From Corynebacterium lujinxingii (lineage in GTDB: Bacteria > Actinomycetota > Actinomycetes > Mycobacteriales > Mycobacteriaceae), in the NCBI RefSeq assembly GCF_014490555.1, contig NZ_CP061032.1, positions 1,612,001-1,676,000 on the forward strand: a stretch of 64,000 nucleotides of DNA, written 5' to 3'. Numbering within the stretch: position 1 is the first letter of the stretch; the number at the start of each line of letters is the position of its first letter. The notes under the pieces were generated by a model. That model was given only the letters and a program-made list of their open reading frames with translations, did no database searches and was not told where the DNA came from. This document shows, piece after piece, positions 54,156-62,637 of this stretch. A program made the position numbers and the translations under genes.

Positions 54156-55489
54156 TACAGGTCAATCCCGGTGTCGACTTCCCAGGGGGTGATCTGGGCG
54201 GTGTAGTCGTGCCACTCCTGCCACTTGGCGCGCAGGAAGAATTCGAAAACCTGCTCGCCGAGCACCTCCGCCATGAACTCGGAGCGCTCGAGGTTGCGTA
54301 GCGCCTGGTCCAGCGAGTTCGGCAGGTCCCGGTACCCCATCGCTCGTCGCTCCCGGCGCGTGAGCGCGAACACGTCGTCGCGGGCCGGTTCGTCGAGCTC
54401 GTAGCCCTCTTCAATGCCTTTGAGTCCCGCGGCGAGGACCGCGGCGAACGCGAGGTACGGGTTGCAAGCGGAATCCAGCGAACGAACCTCCACCCGGCGC
54501 GACTCCGCCTTGTGCAGGCGGTAGGTGGGCACGCGCACCATCGCCGAGCGGTTGGAAATGCCCCAGGTCGCGGCGGTGGGTGCCTCGGAGCCGAACTGGA
54601 GACGCTTATAGGAATTGACCCACTGGTTGGTCACCGCGGAGATCTCGCCAGCGTGCTCGATGATGCCGGCGACGAACTGGCGGCCGGTTTTGGACAAACT
54701 GATTTCGTCGTCCGGGTCGTGGAAGGCGTTGGAATCGCCCTCGAAAAGCGAGAAGTGCGTGTGCATCGCGGAGCCTTCGAGGTCGCCGAAGGGCTTGGGC
54801 ATGAAGGTCGCGTGCACGCCGTTGATCTCCGCGACCGTTTTCACCAGGTAGCGGAAGGTCAAGATGTTATCCGCCATGGTCAGCGCATCCGTGTGGCGCA
54901 GGTCGATCTCCTGCTGGCCGGGCGAGCCCTCGTGGTGGGAGAACTCGGTGGTAATCCCCATGTACTCCAGCGCGGAGACTGCCATACGGCGCAGGCGCGG
55001 CGCCTCGTTGCGCTTGGCTTGGTCGAAATAGCCGCCCTTGTCCGCCGGTTTCGGCGCCTCCCCGTCCGCGCCGGGTTTGACCACATAGAACTCGATTTCG
55101 GGGCTGGCCTGGAACTCGAAGCCCATGTCGCGGGCGTTTTGGATCTGTCGGCGCAGCACGTGTCGCGGGTCGGCGAACAGCGGCCCGCCGTCGGGCATGG
55201 TGATGTCGCAGAACATGCGCGCGGTCTGCAGCCCGGCATCCTCGTCGAACGGCAGCGGCTGGAACGTCGACGGGTCCGGCCGCAACAGGGTGTCAGACTC
55301 GGAGATGCGCGAAAAGCCCTCGATGGAGGAGCCGTCGAAGCCCACGCCCTCCTCAAAGGCAGACTCCAATTCGGACGGCGACATCATCACGGTTTTCAGC
55401 GATCCGAAGATGTCGGTGAACCAGAGGCGGAGAAAGGCGATGTCTTGCTGCTCGACCAAGCGCAGCACGTTGTCGGTTTGGGCACTCAT
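54155..55489 (-). CDS. glnA2: Glutamine synthetase type I-alpha homologue GlnA2
   Basis: A 444-residue GS-type enzyme, shorter than GlnA and without the adenylylation Tyr region seen there. Landmarks are FDGSSIEGFSRI, EIEFYVVKPG, HHEGSPGQQEIDLRH and the substrate-site FMPKPFGDLEGSAMHTH. In C. glutamicum GlnA2 is dispensable and does not supply the main activity. ATG 55489 is 7 nt after TACAGT (55502-55497), a leaderless arrangement. It heads glnA2-glnE. Confidence 0.94.
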   Translation of the reverse strand: MSAQTDNVLRLVEQQDIAFLRLWFTDIFGSLKTVMMSPSELESAFEEGVGFDGSSIEGFSRISESDTLLRPDPSTFQPLPFDEDAGLQTARMFCDITMPDGGPLFADPRHVLRRQIQNARDMGFEFQASPEIEFYVVKPGADGEAPKPADKGGYFDQAKRNEAPRLRRMAVSALEYMGITTEFSHHEGSPGQQEIDLRHTDALTMADNILTFRYLVKTVAEINGVHATFMPKPFGDLEGSAMHTHFSLFEGDSNAFHDPDDEISLSKTGRQFVAGIIEHAGEISAVTNQWVNSYKRLQFGSEAPTAATWGISNRSAMVRVPTYRLHKAESRRVEVRSLDSACNPYLAFAAVLAAGLKGIEEGYELDEPARDDVFALTRRERRAMGYRDLPNSLDQALRNLERSEFMAEVLGEQVFEFFLRAKWQEWHDYTAQITPWEVDTGIDL

Positions 55490-55592
55490 GGCAACAACTG
55501 TAGCGGGCGTGACGACATCAACTTTTCGCCGAAGTCCGTGTCGGCGACCACGCTAGACTGTGGAGCTATCGATTAAAGGAGGTCACCACACC

Positions 55593-57170
55593 ATGGCTGA
55601 GCAGCAACCACAGAATTTCCTCGAGGTCGAGGTGAAGTTGGCCGTCGACGAGAGCACGGGCATGCCCGATCTCACCCAACTCCCCGGCGTGGAGGAGATC
55701 GCGGGCACACGCGAACACAACCTTTCCGCGGTGTACTACGACACGAAAGATCTGCGTCTCACGCGCTCCAAGATCACGCTGCGCCGCCGCACGGGTGGCG
55801 CGGACGACGGCTGGCACATGAAACTGCCGCAGGGCAGCGCGCGCAAGGAGGTGCGCATGCCTCTCGACGACCCGGCGCAGGTCCCCGAAGCACTCCGCGC
55901 CCAGGTCCGCGCCATCGTCCGCACCGAGGAACTCACCCCGGTCGCGCAGGTGGATAACCGCCGCGTGGAGATCACCCTCGCCGGCGAGGACGGACCTGTT
56001 GCGGAGTTTTGCGACGACCACGTCACAGCCTGGTCCCTGCTGCCCGGCGGCGAGCGCACCAACTGGCGCGAATGGGAAATCGAGCTGACCGACGCGCTCG
56101 CCGGCACTGAGGAAGGCAACACCCTGATCGAGCAGGCGTCGTCGTTCCTCATCGCAGCGGGCGCGCGCAAATCATCTTCCCCGTCGAAACTCGCCACCGC
56201 GCTGGGCGATGCGGTCAAAACCGCGCCGCTTCCGCCACATATGCAGGGCTCGCTTGACGACGACTCCCCGGCGGCGGCCGTGGTGTCGTCGCTAAGCAAA
56301 CAGCGCGACGCGATTGTGGATTGGGAACCGCGCGTGCGCGCCGACGAGTGGGATTCGGTGCACCAGCTGCGCGTGTCCACCCGCGAGATGCGCTCGCTGC
56401 TGGAGACGTTCGAGGGCATTCTCGAGGGCGAGGAACTGGGCCGGCTGGAAGACGAGTTGAAGCACGCCGCCGGTGTGCTCGGCGTGGCGCGCGACGCGGA
56501 AGTTGTGGAGGAGCGCTTCGCGGAGCTGCTCGACTCCGACGAGTCCGGACTGATCGACGACGCCGCACGCGCCCATATCGCCGGCGACATGCGCCGCGAC
56601 TACAACGACGCCCACGCGGAGATCATCGCGATGCTGGACTCCGACCGGTTCATGGATCTGTTGGATTCGATCGACGCGCTGCTGGCCGACCCGCCGATCG
56701 CTGCCGGCGACGAGTCCAAGAAGGAGGAAAAGAAGCAGTCGAAGGAGGTCCTCTACGACCACCTCAAGCGCGGCTACAAGAAACTGCGCAAGCGCCACGA
56801 AAAGGTCGGCGAGCACTACTACGACACCGACTTGCCGCTGCACGAGCGCGAGGATTACGTCCACGACGTGCGCAAGGCGGCGAAGAAGTTGCGCTACTCC
56901 GCCGTCGCCGCCCAGGACGCGGGACTGAAGGCGGGGCGCCTGGCGAAGGCCTGCAAGCGGTTGCAGAGCCAGTTAGGCGACTTCCAGGACGCGGTGACCT
57001 CGCGCGATCGCATCGAGCGGCTTGCCAACGAGGCCCGCGAGCGCGGCGAGGACACCTTCGCCTACGGCATGCTCTACCAGCGAGAACTCGCCCGCGGCGA
57101 GGAGGCGCTTCGCGGCTACGACGACACCGTGCGCGAGGTGCGCAAGGCGTTTAAGAAAGTCAAGCCGTAG
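55593..57170 (+). CDS. CYTH-CHAD domain protein
   Basis: A 525-residue two-domain protein. The CYTH domain (about 1-205) has the EVEVK form of the ExExK triphosphate-binding motif (FLEVEVKLAVDE). The CHAD domain (about 225-525) is helical with conserved His-rich/basic helices (VHQLRVSTREMRSLL and VHDVRKAAKKLRYSA) and binds polyphosphate. Such proteins are linked to inorganic (poly)phosphate in actinobacteria; catalysis here is not proven. ATG 55593 follows AGGAGG. Its position after glnA2 is conserved in C. glutamicum. Confidence 0.9.
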   Translation: MAEQQPQNFLEVEVKLAVDESTGMPDLTQLPGVEEIAGTREHNLSAVYYDTKDLRLTRSKITLRRRTGGADDGWHMKLPQGSARKEVRMPLDDPAQVPEALRAQVRAIVRTEELTPVAQVDNRRVEITLAGEDGPVAEFCDDHVTAWSLLPGGERTNWREWEIELTDALAGTEEGNTLIEQASSFLIAAGARKSSSPSKLATALGDAVKTAPLPPHMQGSLDDDSPAAAVVSSLSKQRDAIVDWEPRVRADEWDSVHQLRVSTREMRSLLETFEGILEGEELGRLEDELKHAAGVLGVARDAEVVEERFAELLDSDESGLIDDAARAHIAGDMRRDYNDAHAEIIAMLDSDRFMDLLDSIDALLADPPIAAGDESKKEEKKQSKEVLYDHLKRGYKKLRKRHEKVGEHYYDTDLPLHEREDYVHDVRKAAKKLRYSAVAAQDAGLKAGRLAKACKRLQSQLGDFQDAVTSRDRIERLANEARERGEDTFAYGMLYQRELARGEEALRGYDDTVREVRKAFKKVKP

Positions 57171-57187
57171 GTTTTTCTTCCCGGGTC

Positions 57188-57215
57188 TACTTCTCCCGGC
57201 CCTACTTCTCCCAGG
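57188..57215. repeat. Tandem 14-bp duplication across a stop codon
   Basis: CTACTTCTCCCGGC (57188-57201) is followed by CTACTTCTCCCAGG (57202-57215). On the minus strand each unit carries a TAG; the one at 57204-57202 is the stop of the SPOR-like gene, and the second gives a TAG 14 nt later in another frame. The period equals that at 58681-58736. Confidence 0.82.
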
Positions 57216-57408
57216 ACGGGGTCTCGCCCCAGTTGTCGTCGGCCTCGTCCTGGTTGTCGGCGGTCTTGTTACGTTGCGTCGCGATCTGGATGGCGTTTTC
57301 CGCCTCCTCGCGGGTGGCGTACGGGCCCATGCGGTTGTCCCAGGACGCTTCCTTGCCCTGGGTGACCTCGCCGGTGGACGGGTTGTAGTAGAACTGCTCG
57401 TCAGCCAT
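57202..57408 (-). CDS. Small SPOR-domain-like protein
   Basis: A 68-residue protein from ATG 57408, preceded by AAGGAG 7 nt upstream. FYYNPSTGEVTQGKEASWDN and MGPYATREEAENA are the hallmark of small corynebacterial/mycobacterial proteins annotated as SPOR-domain; GPY.TREEAE is the diagnostic turn. It has no signal peptide. Function is unknown. The last codons and stop lie in a 14-bp tandem duplication. Confidence 0.85.
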   Translation of the reverse strand: MADEQFYYNPSTGEVTQGKEASWDNRMGPYATREEAENAIQIATQRNKTADNQDEADDNWGETPSWEK

Positions 57409-57495
57409 GACCAAGCTCCTTATTCGTTGGGGTTATAACCGGCCTCTACCCTACCGGCCCGCTTGGTAGTGTGGTTGCGGTTAAGGAGCGTGTAC

Positions 57496-58677
57496 ATGGC
57501 AGTTTTTCAGACCCCCAAAAAGTCACCTGTCGAGCGCGCCCGCGCTGCTCACCCGGGTGGTGGACACGTTGCGTCGGCGCCTGGAACGTGGGTGCTCATC
57601 GGTGAAAACGTCGACCACTTCGGCGGCGTGACGCTCGTCGGCACGGCGTCGCTACGGGTGGCTGCCGCGGCGAGCCCGCGTGACGACGACACCATCGCCA
57701 TCGCGGCCAGCAGCCCCCACAACAGGGTTACGTCCGAGACGACACTCACGCAGCTTCACGACGACGACATCACCGACCCCCTCGCCCGCCGCTGGACCGG
57801 CCTGGTGCAAACCCTGATCCAGCGCCAGGTGCTCTCGCGCGACACCGCAGGCCTAAACATCACGGTCGAATCGGATGTCCCCCTCGGCGCGGGTCTTGGC
57901 GCGATGTACGCCGCCGACGCCGCGATCGCCCTGGCGCTTGCAGGCGGCCACGACGATATCGACACCGCCCCGTTTCGCACCCGACTCGCCGAAGTCTGCT
58001 CGCACGCCGTGGCCACCTACTCGAGCCTTGCGGTGGTGCGCGCCCGCCACTCGGTGGCCCTGCGCGGCGGCGGTGACGGCGTGAGCGTTATCGACTACGC
58101 CGACGGCTCACTGACCCAGGCCCCGCATCCGGCCCGCCACGGCGTCCGTATCTTCTCCCTGGTCGCAGAGTTGGGTACGCCGTACAGCAAGGAAAACCAG
58201 GCGATTGCAGAGCACCGCGCGTTCATCGACGCCGCCTGCGCCAACTTCGGTGTCGAATCGCTGCGGCAGCTTCCCGACGCCGTGAGCCGCGTCGTCCAAT
58301 GGGTCGAGGCCCGCCGCTCCGTCGGCGACGAGACCGCCCCCGACCCGGACACCGCGCGGCGCTGGGTGCACTTCTGCGAATCTGAGACGCTGCGCTCGCT
58401 CGCCGCGGCCAAGGCGTTGCGTTCCCGGCGCGCCAACGACCTGTTTACCCTGCTGAATTCCCCGTCGGAGCCCCACAACCTGGCAACCCCCGAAGCCGTG
58501 GTGGCCCTAGCCCGCGAGCGCGGCGCCGTGGCCGCCCGTCCCGCCGCGACCGGCACGTCGAACGCCGTGATCGCGTTCGTGCCGGTGCAGGAGGCCGACA
58601 CCTTCACGGCCGCCATGGACAAAGACTTCGAGGTCGTGGAAGTCACCCCGGGCGAAGTCGCCCGCCTCGAGGCGTAG
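57496..58677 (+). CDS. GHMP-family kinase, galactokinase-like
   Basis: A 393-residue protein of the galactokinase/GHMP family. Motif 1 is divergent, APGTWVLIGENVDHFGG rather than GRVNLIGEHTDY. Motif 2, VPLGAGLGAMYAADA, is the ATP loop, and motif 3 reads ATGTSNAVIAFV. The changes in motif 1 suggest that it may not act on galactose. ATG 57496 follows AAGGAG (57483-57488) by 7 nt. It is convergent with the RNB gene, with only three 14-bp repeat units between their stops, and no other Leloir-pathway gene adjoins it. Confidence 0.78.
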   Translation: MAVFQTPKKSPVERARAAHPGGGHVASAPGTWVLIGENVDHFGGVTLVGTASLRVAAAASPRDDDTIAIAASSPHNRVTSETTLTQLHDDDITDPLARRWTGLVQTLIQRQVLSRDTAGLNITVESDVPLGAGLGAMYAADAAIALALAGGHDDIDTAPFRTRLAEVCSHAVATYSSLAVVRARHSVALRGGGDGVSVIDYADGSLTQAPHPARHGVRIFSLVAELGTPYSKENQAIAEHRAFIDAACANFGVESLRQLPDAVSRVVQWVEARRSVGDETAPDPDTARRWVHFCESETLRSLAAAKALRSRRANDLFTLLNSPSEPHNLATPEAVVALARERGAVAARPAATGTSNAVIAFVPVQEADTFTAAMDKDFEVVEVTPGEVARLEA

Positions 58678-58680
58678 GGG

Positions 58681-58736
58681 CTAGTCCGCGGGTCCTAGTC
58701 CGCGGGTCCTAGTCCGCGGGTCCTAGTCCGCGGGCC
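58681..58736. repeat. Four 14-bp tandem repeats between convergent genes
   Basis: CTAGTCCGCGGGTC occurs three times exactly (58681, 58695, 58709) and a fourth time as CTAGTCCGCGGGCC (58723). The fourth copy contains the stop and last codons of the RNB gene. Each unit holds CTAG and CCGCGG, both palindromic, so each gives a TAG on both strands; because 14 is not divisible by 3, the TAGs fall in all three frames in both directions. Confidence 0.93.
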
Positions 58737-60108
58737 AGGCAAAGCCGACCTCGCGCGCGTCTGGGTCTGCCCGGACGAGGGAGAACTTCGTCTCCGCACC
58801 TTCCTCGGGCGCGCCTGCCGACGGGGCGAGCACCGGCGGGTCGACGATGAACACGCGCGCGGCGTCTTCCCCGCGTTTGAGCACCACCCCGTCGAAGTTG
58901 TGGCCCACCCACGGCTCGAGCACCGTCGCCTCCGTCAGGTGCAGGCAGGCCTTCTCCACCGTGTTGGCCAGTTGCGACGACCGCCCCATCGTCTTGAGCA
59001 TCCGCGCCGCGTCGCGTTCAACCCACTCCGGCACCGGCTCGTCGGCGCAGATGGCGAGGCAGACTTCGGTGGCGAAGCGGTCGACAAGCCTGCGCAGCGG
59101 CGCGGTGACGTGCGCATAGTGGCCGCCGATGCCGGCGTGTACCTCGGGTGCGTCCTCCGACAGGTCGACGTAGCCTGCACCGCGCAGCAGTTTCTGGGCC
59201 TCACGCATCACCGCCATCCCGCGCGGGGTGTCCGCGTCGATACCGGCGAGGAACTCCCCGATATCGCCGGTGACGTCGAAGCCTAAATTGCGCGCCTCGC
59301 GACGGAACTCGGCTTCACCCTCCGCCGACGCCGGCCCCAGAGTCCGCAGGAATCCCACGCCAGCGTCGACCATCATGCGCCCGGCGACCATGCCGGTGAG
59401 CAGCGAAATCTCCGAGTTGTAGTCCATGATCGGGTGGCGCGGCTCGATGACCAGCTCGTAGTTCTCCCCATCGCCGACCACACGCACCGACGGCACACGC
59501 AGGTTGATCGCGCGCCTGCGTAACGACGACTTCTGCCGCAGCCTGCCCACCTCCGGCAATAACTCGATGGAGGGGTGCACGGTGCCTTCAGCGAGCGAGG
59601 CGTGCACGCTCTCGTAATCCAGGCGGGCAACCGAGTGCACGAGGGCGCGTTCGACGTGGGCGTTGTCGACCTCGCCGTCGTCGTCAAGCGAAAATGTCCA
59701 AAGGACCGCGGGCCGGTCGACGTCCGGCAGCAACGACGCGGAGCCCTCCGACAACTCCTCGGGGTGCAGGCGCGCCGGCTCGTCGGGGAGGTAAATGGTC
59801 TGGCCGCGCTTGAGCGACTCGGCGTGGACCTCGGAATCGGCGGGGACGAACGCCGCGACATCCGCGATCGCATAGCGCACCGTGTATCCCCCGGCGTCGC
59901 GCTTCTCGACGTGCACCGCCTGGTCTAAATCCTTCGAACCTTCCGGGTCGATGGTGACGAAGGGGATGGCGCGGGCGTCGATACGCGAACCCGCGAAGCG
60001 GTCCTCGAGGCCTGCCGCCTCCTTATGCAGCGACGACGCGAAATCGGTGCGCACGTCGAACTCGCGCGCGATCGGGCGGAAATTTAAAGGAGCGGCGTAA
60101 AGCTTCAT
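58723..60108 (-). CDS. RNB-domain (RNase II family) exoribonuclease
   Basis: A 461-residue protein with an RNB catalytic domain. The Asp cluster is visible in FVTIDPEGSKDLDQAVHVEK, and YAHVTAPLRRLVDRFATEVC is the conserved RNA-binding helix. The CSD and S1 domains of full RNase II/R are absent or short, as in the compact actinobacterial form. ATG 60108 is the chosen start. It lies 25 bp downstream of the RNase P RNA gene on the same strand. Its stop is in a four-copy 14-bp repeat. Confidence 0.9.
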   Translation of the reverse strand: MKLYAAPLNFRPIAREFDVRTDFASSLHKEAAGLEDRFAGSRIDARAIPFVTIDPEGSKDLDQAVHVEKRDAGGYTVRYAIADVAAFVPADSEVHAESLKRGQTIYLPDEPARLHPEELSEGSASLLPDVDRPAVLWTFSLDDDGEVDNAHVERALVHSVARLDYESVHASLAEGTVHPSIELLPEVGRLRQKSSLRRRAINLRVPSVRVVGDGENYELVIEPRHPIMDYNSEISLLTGMVAGRMMVDAGVGFLRTLGPASAEGEAEFRREARNLGFDVTGDIGEFLAGIDADTPRGMAVMREAQKLLRGAGYVDLSEDAPEVHAGIGGHYAHVTAPLRRLVDRFATEVCLAICADEPVPEWVERDAARMLKTMGRSSQLANTVEKACLHLTEATVLEPWVGHNFDGVVLKRGEDAARVFIVDPPVLAPSAGAPEEGAETKFSLVRADPDAREVGFAWPAD

Positions 60109-60133
60109 AAAACGCCATCGTGCCACGAAGTGG

Positions 60134-60540
<407 letters not shown>

Positions 60541-60618
60541 GGGTTAAAGCATACGCTTTCAGCCGGTTGGAACGGAACTGCCGGGCAGGTTGCGGCAGAT
60601 GCGGCCCCAACACAAAAA

Positions 60619-60733
60619 GTGAGGGGCAGGGTGTGAGGGGTTCGAGTAAAAGCTCTCTCCCCGATTTCGACGACGGCGACCCCCTCACATCCTTCCCCTC
60701 ACATCTAGCCAGGGTTCACACCCTGCCCCTCAC
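60619..60733. repeat. 18-bp inverted repeats with internal direct repeats, intergenic
   Basis: GTGAGGGGCAGGGTGTGA (60619-60636) is exactly inverted as TCACACCCTGCCCCTCAC (60716-60733), 79 bp apart. Inside and beside it, CCCCTCACATC recurs at 60681, 60695 and 60726 (steps of 14 and 31 bp), and CTAGC follows two of them. No open frame is convincing. It could be a large terminator, an RNA structure or a small non-autonomous element. The rest of 60541-60758 shows nothing else. Confidence 0.75.
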
Positions 60734-60742
60734 ATCTAGCGG

Positions 60743-60762
60743 CGGAACCTATCGGAACCTAC
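60743..60762. repeat. 10-bp tandem duplication across the stop of the RNase H fusion gene
   Basis: CGGAACCTAT (60743-60752) is followed by CGGAACCTAC (60753-60762). On the minus strand this reads TAGGTTCCGA then TAGGTTCCGC; the first TAG is the stop codon of the gene at 60759-61940 and the second a TAG in another frame. Confidence 0.75.
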
Positions 60763-61940
60763 CGGTGGTGGGCGACGTCGTTGACGCAGCGGACCACGCC
60801 GTAGTCGCCGTAGAAATCGACCACTGAAATGCTGGCGAGGTCCAAAAACACGTGCTTGAACAGATCCGCATTCGCCCCCAACGCCTGGCGGACGATGGAC
60901 TTCACCGGCGTCATGTGGGTCACCAGCAGCACCGTTTGCCCCTCGTAACGCTCCTGCAACTTCAGTCGCGCGCGGGTGACGCGGCGATGGAAGGCGGTCA
61001 GCGACTCCCCCGACGGGGGCGCGTTGTTCGGCGAGGACTGCCAGGTCGCGAAGGCCTCGGCATCCTTGGCGATCACCTCGTCACGGGTCAGGCCTTCGAA
61101 GTCGCCGAAGTCCAATTCGCGTAGGCCGTCATCGGTCGCAATAGACAGCCCCAGCGCTTCGGCGGCGTACTCGGCGGTTTGTTGGGCGCGGGCTTGAGGG
61201 GAGGCCACGATGGTGTCGATACGCCCGAAGCCCTGCAGCGCCGATGCAGCACGTTTTGCCTGTTCGCGGCCGGTGTCGGTGAGGTCCGGGTTGGACGTGC
61301 CGGAAAAGCGACGCTCGGCCGAATGATGCGTCTGCCCGTGGCGAAGCAGGATGAACCGGGTGCGCGGGCTTTCGTGGCCAGCCCAATGCGCGGCAGCATC
61401 GCGCTTGTCGACGGCCGGCCCCACCGAGGCCGACGCATCCGAGGCCGACGCACCCGAGGCCGACGCACCCGACGCAGCCGGCGCAGAAGCCCCAGCCCAC
61501 ACCCCGGTGCCCTTCACAATCCCCGGCTTGTCGCCGCGGGCGGCGGCGTCCATAGCCACGTTGGACAGTTCGTCGGCCTTTTTGTTCTTCGCGCGCGGGA
61601 CCCAGGTGTAGGTGACCTTTTCAAACCCGGAGGCGATGTCGCGGGCCTGACGGGCGAGTTTTTGCATGTCCGGGTGCTTGATTTTCCAGCGACCGGTCAT
61701 TTGCTCGACGACGAGTTTGGAGTCCATGAAGACGTCGACACGCGTCGCACCCACGGACCGGGACGCCTCAAGTCCCTGGATCAGCCCGTGGTACTCGGCG
61801 ACATTGTTGGAGGATTTCTTGCCCACCACGTAGGCGATTTCGCCGAGCGTCTCGCCGGAAGCGTCGTAGACCACCGCGCCGGAGCCAGCGACGCCCGGGT
61901 TGCCTCGGGAGCCGCCGTCGCAGTACATCTTGACCTGCAT
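60759..61940 (-). CDS. Bifunctional RNase H / histidine phosphatase (Rv2228c type)
   Basis: A 393-residue fusion. The N-terminal RNase HI domain (1-135) has MYCDGGSRGNPG, NNVAEYHGL and DSKLVVEQ, with the acidic catalytic residues. The C-terminal histidine phosphatase/CobC-like domain (about 190-393) has LLRHGQTHHS with the catalytic His and LVTHMTPVKSI. In M. tuberculosis Rv2228c acts as an RNase H and as an alpha-ribazole phosphatase. The linker contains an in-frame 15-bp repeat. ATG 61940 abuts the stop of the zinc-ribbon gene. Its stop lies in a 10-bp tandem duplication. Confidence 0.92.
   Translation of the reverse strand: MQVKMYCDGGSRGNPGVAGSGAVVYDASGETLGEIAYVVGKKSSNNVAEYHGLIQGLEASRSVGATRVDVFMDSKLVVEQMTGRWKIKHPDMQKLARQARDIASGFEKVTYTWVPRAKNKKADELSNVAMDAAARGDKPGIVKGTGVWAGASAPAASGASASGASASDASASVGPAVDKRDAAAHWAGHESPRTRFILLRHGQTHHSAERRFSGTSNPDLTDTGREQAKRAASALQGFGRIDTIVASPQARAQQTAEYAAEALGLSIATDDGLRELDFGDFEGLTRDEVIAKDAEAFATWQSSPNNAPPSGESLTAFHRRVTRARLKLQERYEGQTVLLVTHMTPVKSIVRQALGANADLFKHVFLDLASISVVDFYGDYGVVRCVNDVAHHR
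61426..61470 (-). repeat. In-frame 15-bp triplication in the RNase H-phosphatase linker
   Basis: GAGGCCGACGCATCC, then GAGGCCGACGCACCC twice (61426, 61441, 61456), followed by a partial copy. On the minus strand it encodes GASAS/GASAS/DASAS. The period keeps the frame, unlike the 14-bp repeats outside genes, so linker length may vary between strains. Confidence 0.88.
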
Positions 61941-62627
61941 TTACGCCTCGTCGGACGGCGTGACGCGCACCAGCAGGGTGCCGCAGTTCGGGCAGTGAGG
62001 CAGGGAGTCCTCCGGCTCGGCCATTACCTCGGCGCGCTCGGCGGGCGGCAGCTGGATGAAGCAGCCCCCGCAGGCGCGGCCGTTGAATTTTGCGGCGCCG
62101 ATGTCGTCGTAGGCATCGAGCACGTCGGCCGGCAACTTGGCGCGCAGGGCATCGGTGTCCACGACCTCTTCTTCCGGCAGCGCGTCGACGGTGCGTTGGG
62201 CGGCGTCGACTTTGCGGTTGATGTCGTCGACACGCGCGGCGTGCACGTCGCGGTTGTTGCGAAGCGCGGCGATCTCGTTGTGCGCCTCCTTCAACTCAGA
62301 GAGCAGATCGGCGATGCGCGATTTTGCGGCGTAGCGGTCGTGCTCGAGATCCTTGCGGCGCTCCGGGTCGGTCTCCGCACCCAGTTGGCGCTTGTCGTCC
62401 AGTTCGCGCTTTTTCAGTTTGCGTTCGTCTTCCTGGATGCGCAGGATCTCCAGCTCCATGTCGTCCACGGCGAGTTGGGCGGAGGCGGAGGCCTCGGTGA
62501 GGCGGGTGCGCTCGTCGAGAAGCTTCTGCAGCTCCTGGACTTCGGGGCGGACGCGGGGCTGCGACTTGGAGGCGTCGGCAAGCGCAAGCTCCAGGAGGAC
62601 GGGTTGCAGGTCTTTGGCTAATTGCAT
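61941..62627 (-). CDS. Coiled-coil C4-type zinc-ribbon protein (Rv2229c family)
   Basis: A 228-residue protein with a long N-terminal coiled coil (about residues 15-150, heptads such as LQKLLDERTRLTEASASAQL) and a C-terminal zinc ribbon with four Cys: CGGC and CPNC in ACGGCFIQLPP and LPHCPNCGTLL. The family is widespread but uncharacterised; the fold suggests nucleic-acid or protein binding. It lies between the Nif3-family gene and the RNase H fusion, as in mycobacteria, and all three appear to be one operon. Confidence 0.88.
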   Translation of the reverse strand: MQLAKDLQPVLLELALADASKSQPRVRPEVQELQKLLDERTRLTEASASAQLAVDDMELEILRIQEDERKLKKRELDDKRQLGAETDPERRKDLEHDRYAAKSRIADLLSELKEAHNEIAALRNNRDVHAARVDDINRKVDAAQRTVDALPEEEVVDTDALRAKLPADVLDAYDDIGAAKFNGRACGGCFIQLPPAERAEVMAEPEDSLPHCPNCGTLLVRVTPSDEA

Positions 62628-62637
62628 CAGTACTCCT

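Noticed and set aside
52599..54206. 535-codon plus-strand open frame opposite glnE
   Set aside because: No recognisable motif and biased Arg/Gly/Val content; glnE on the other strand has both nucleotidyltransferase motifs.
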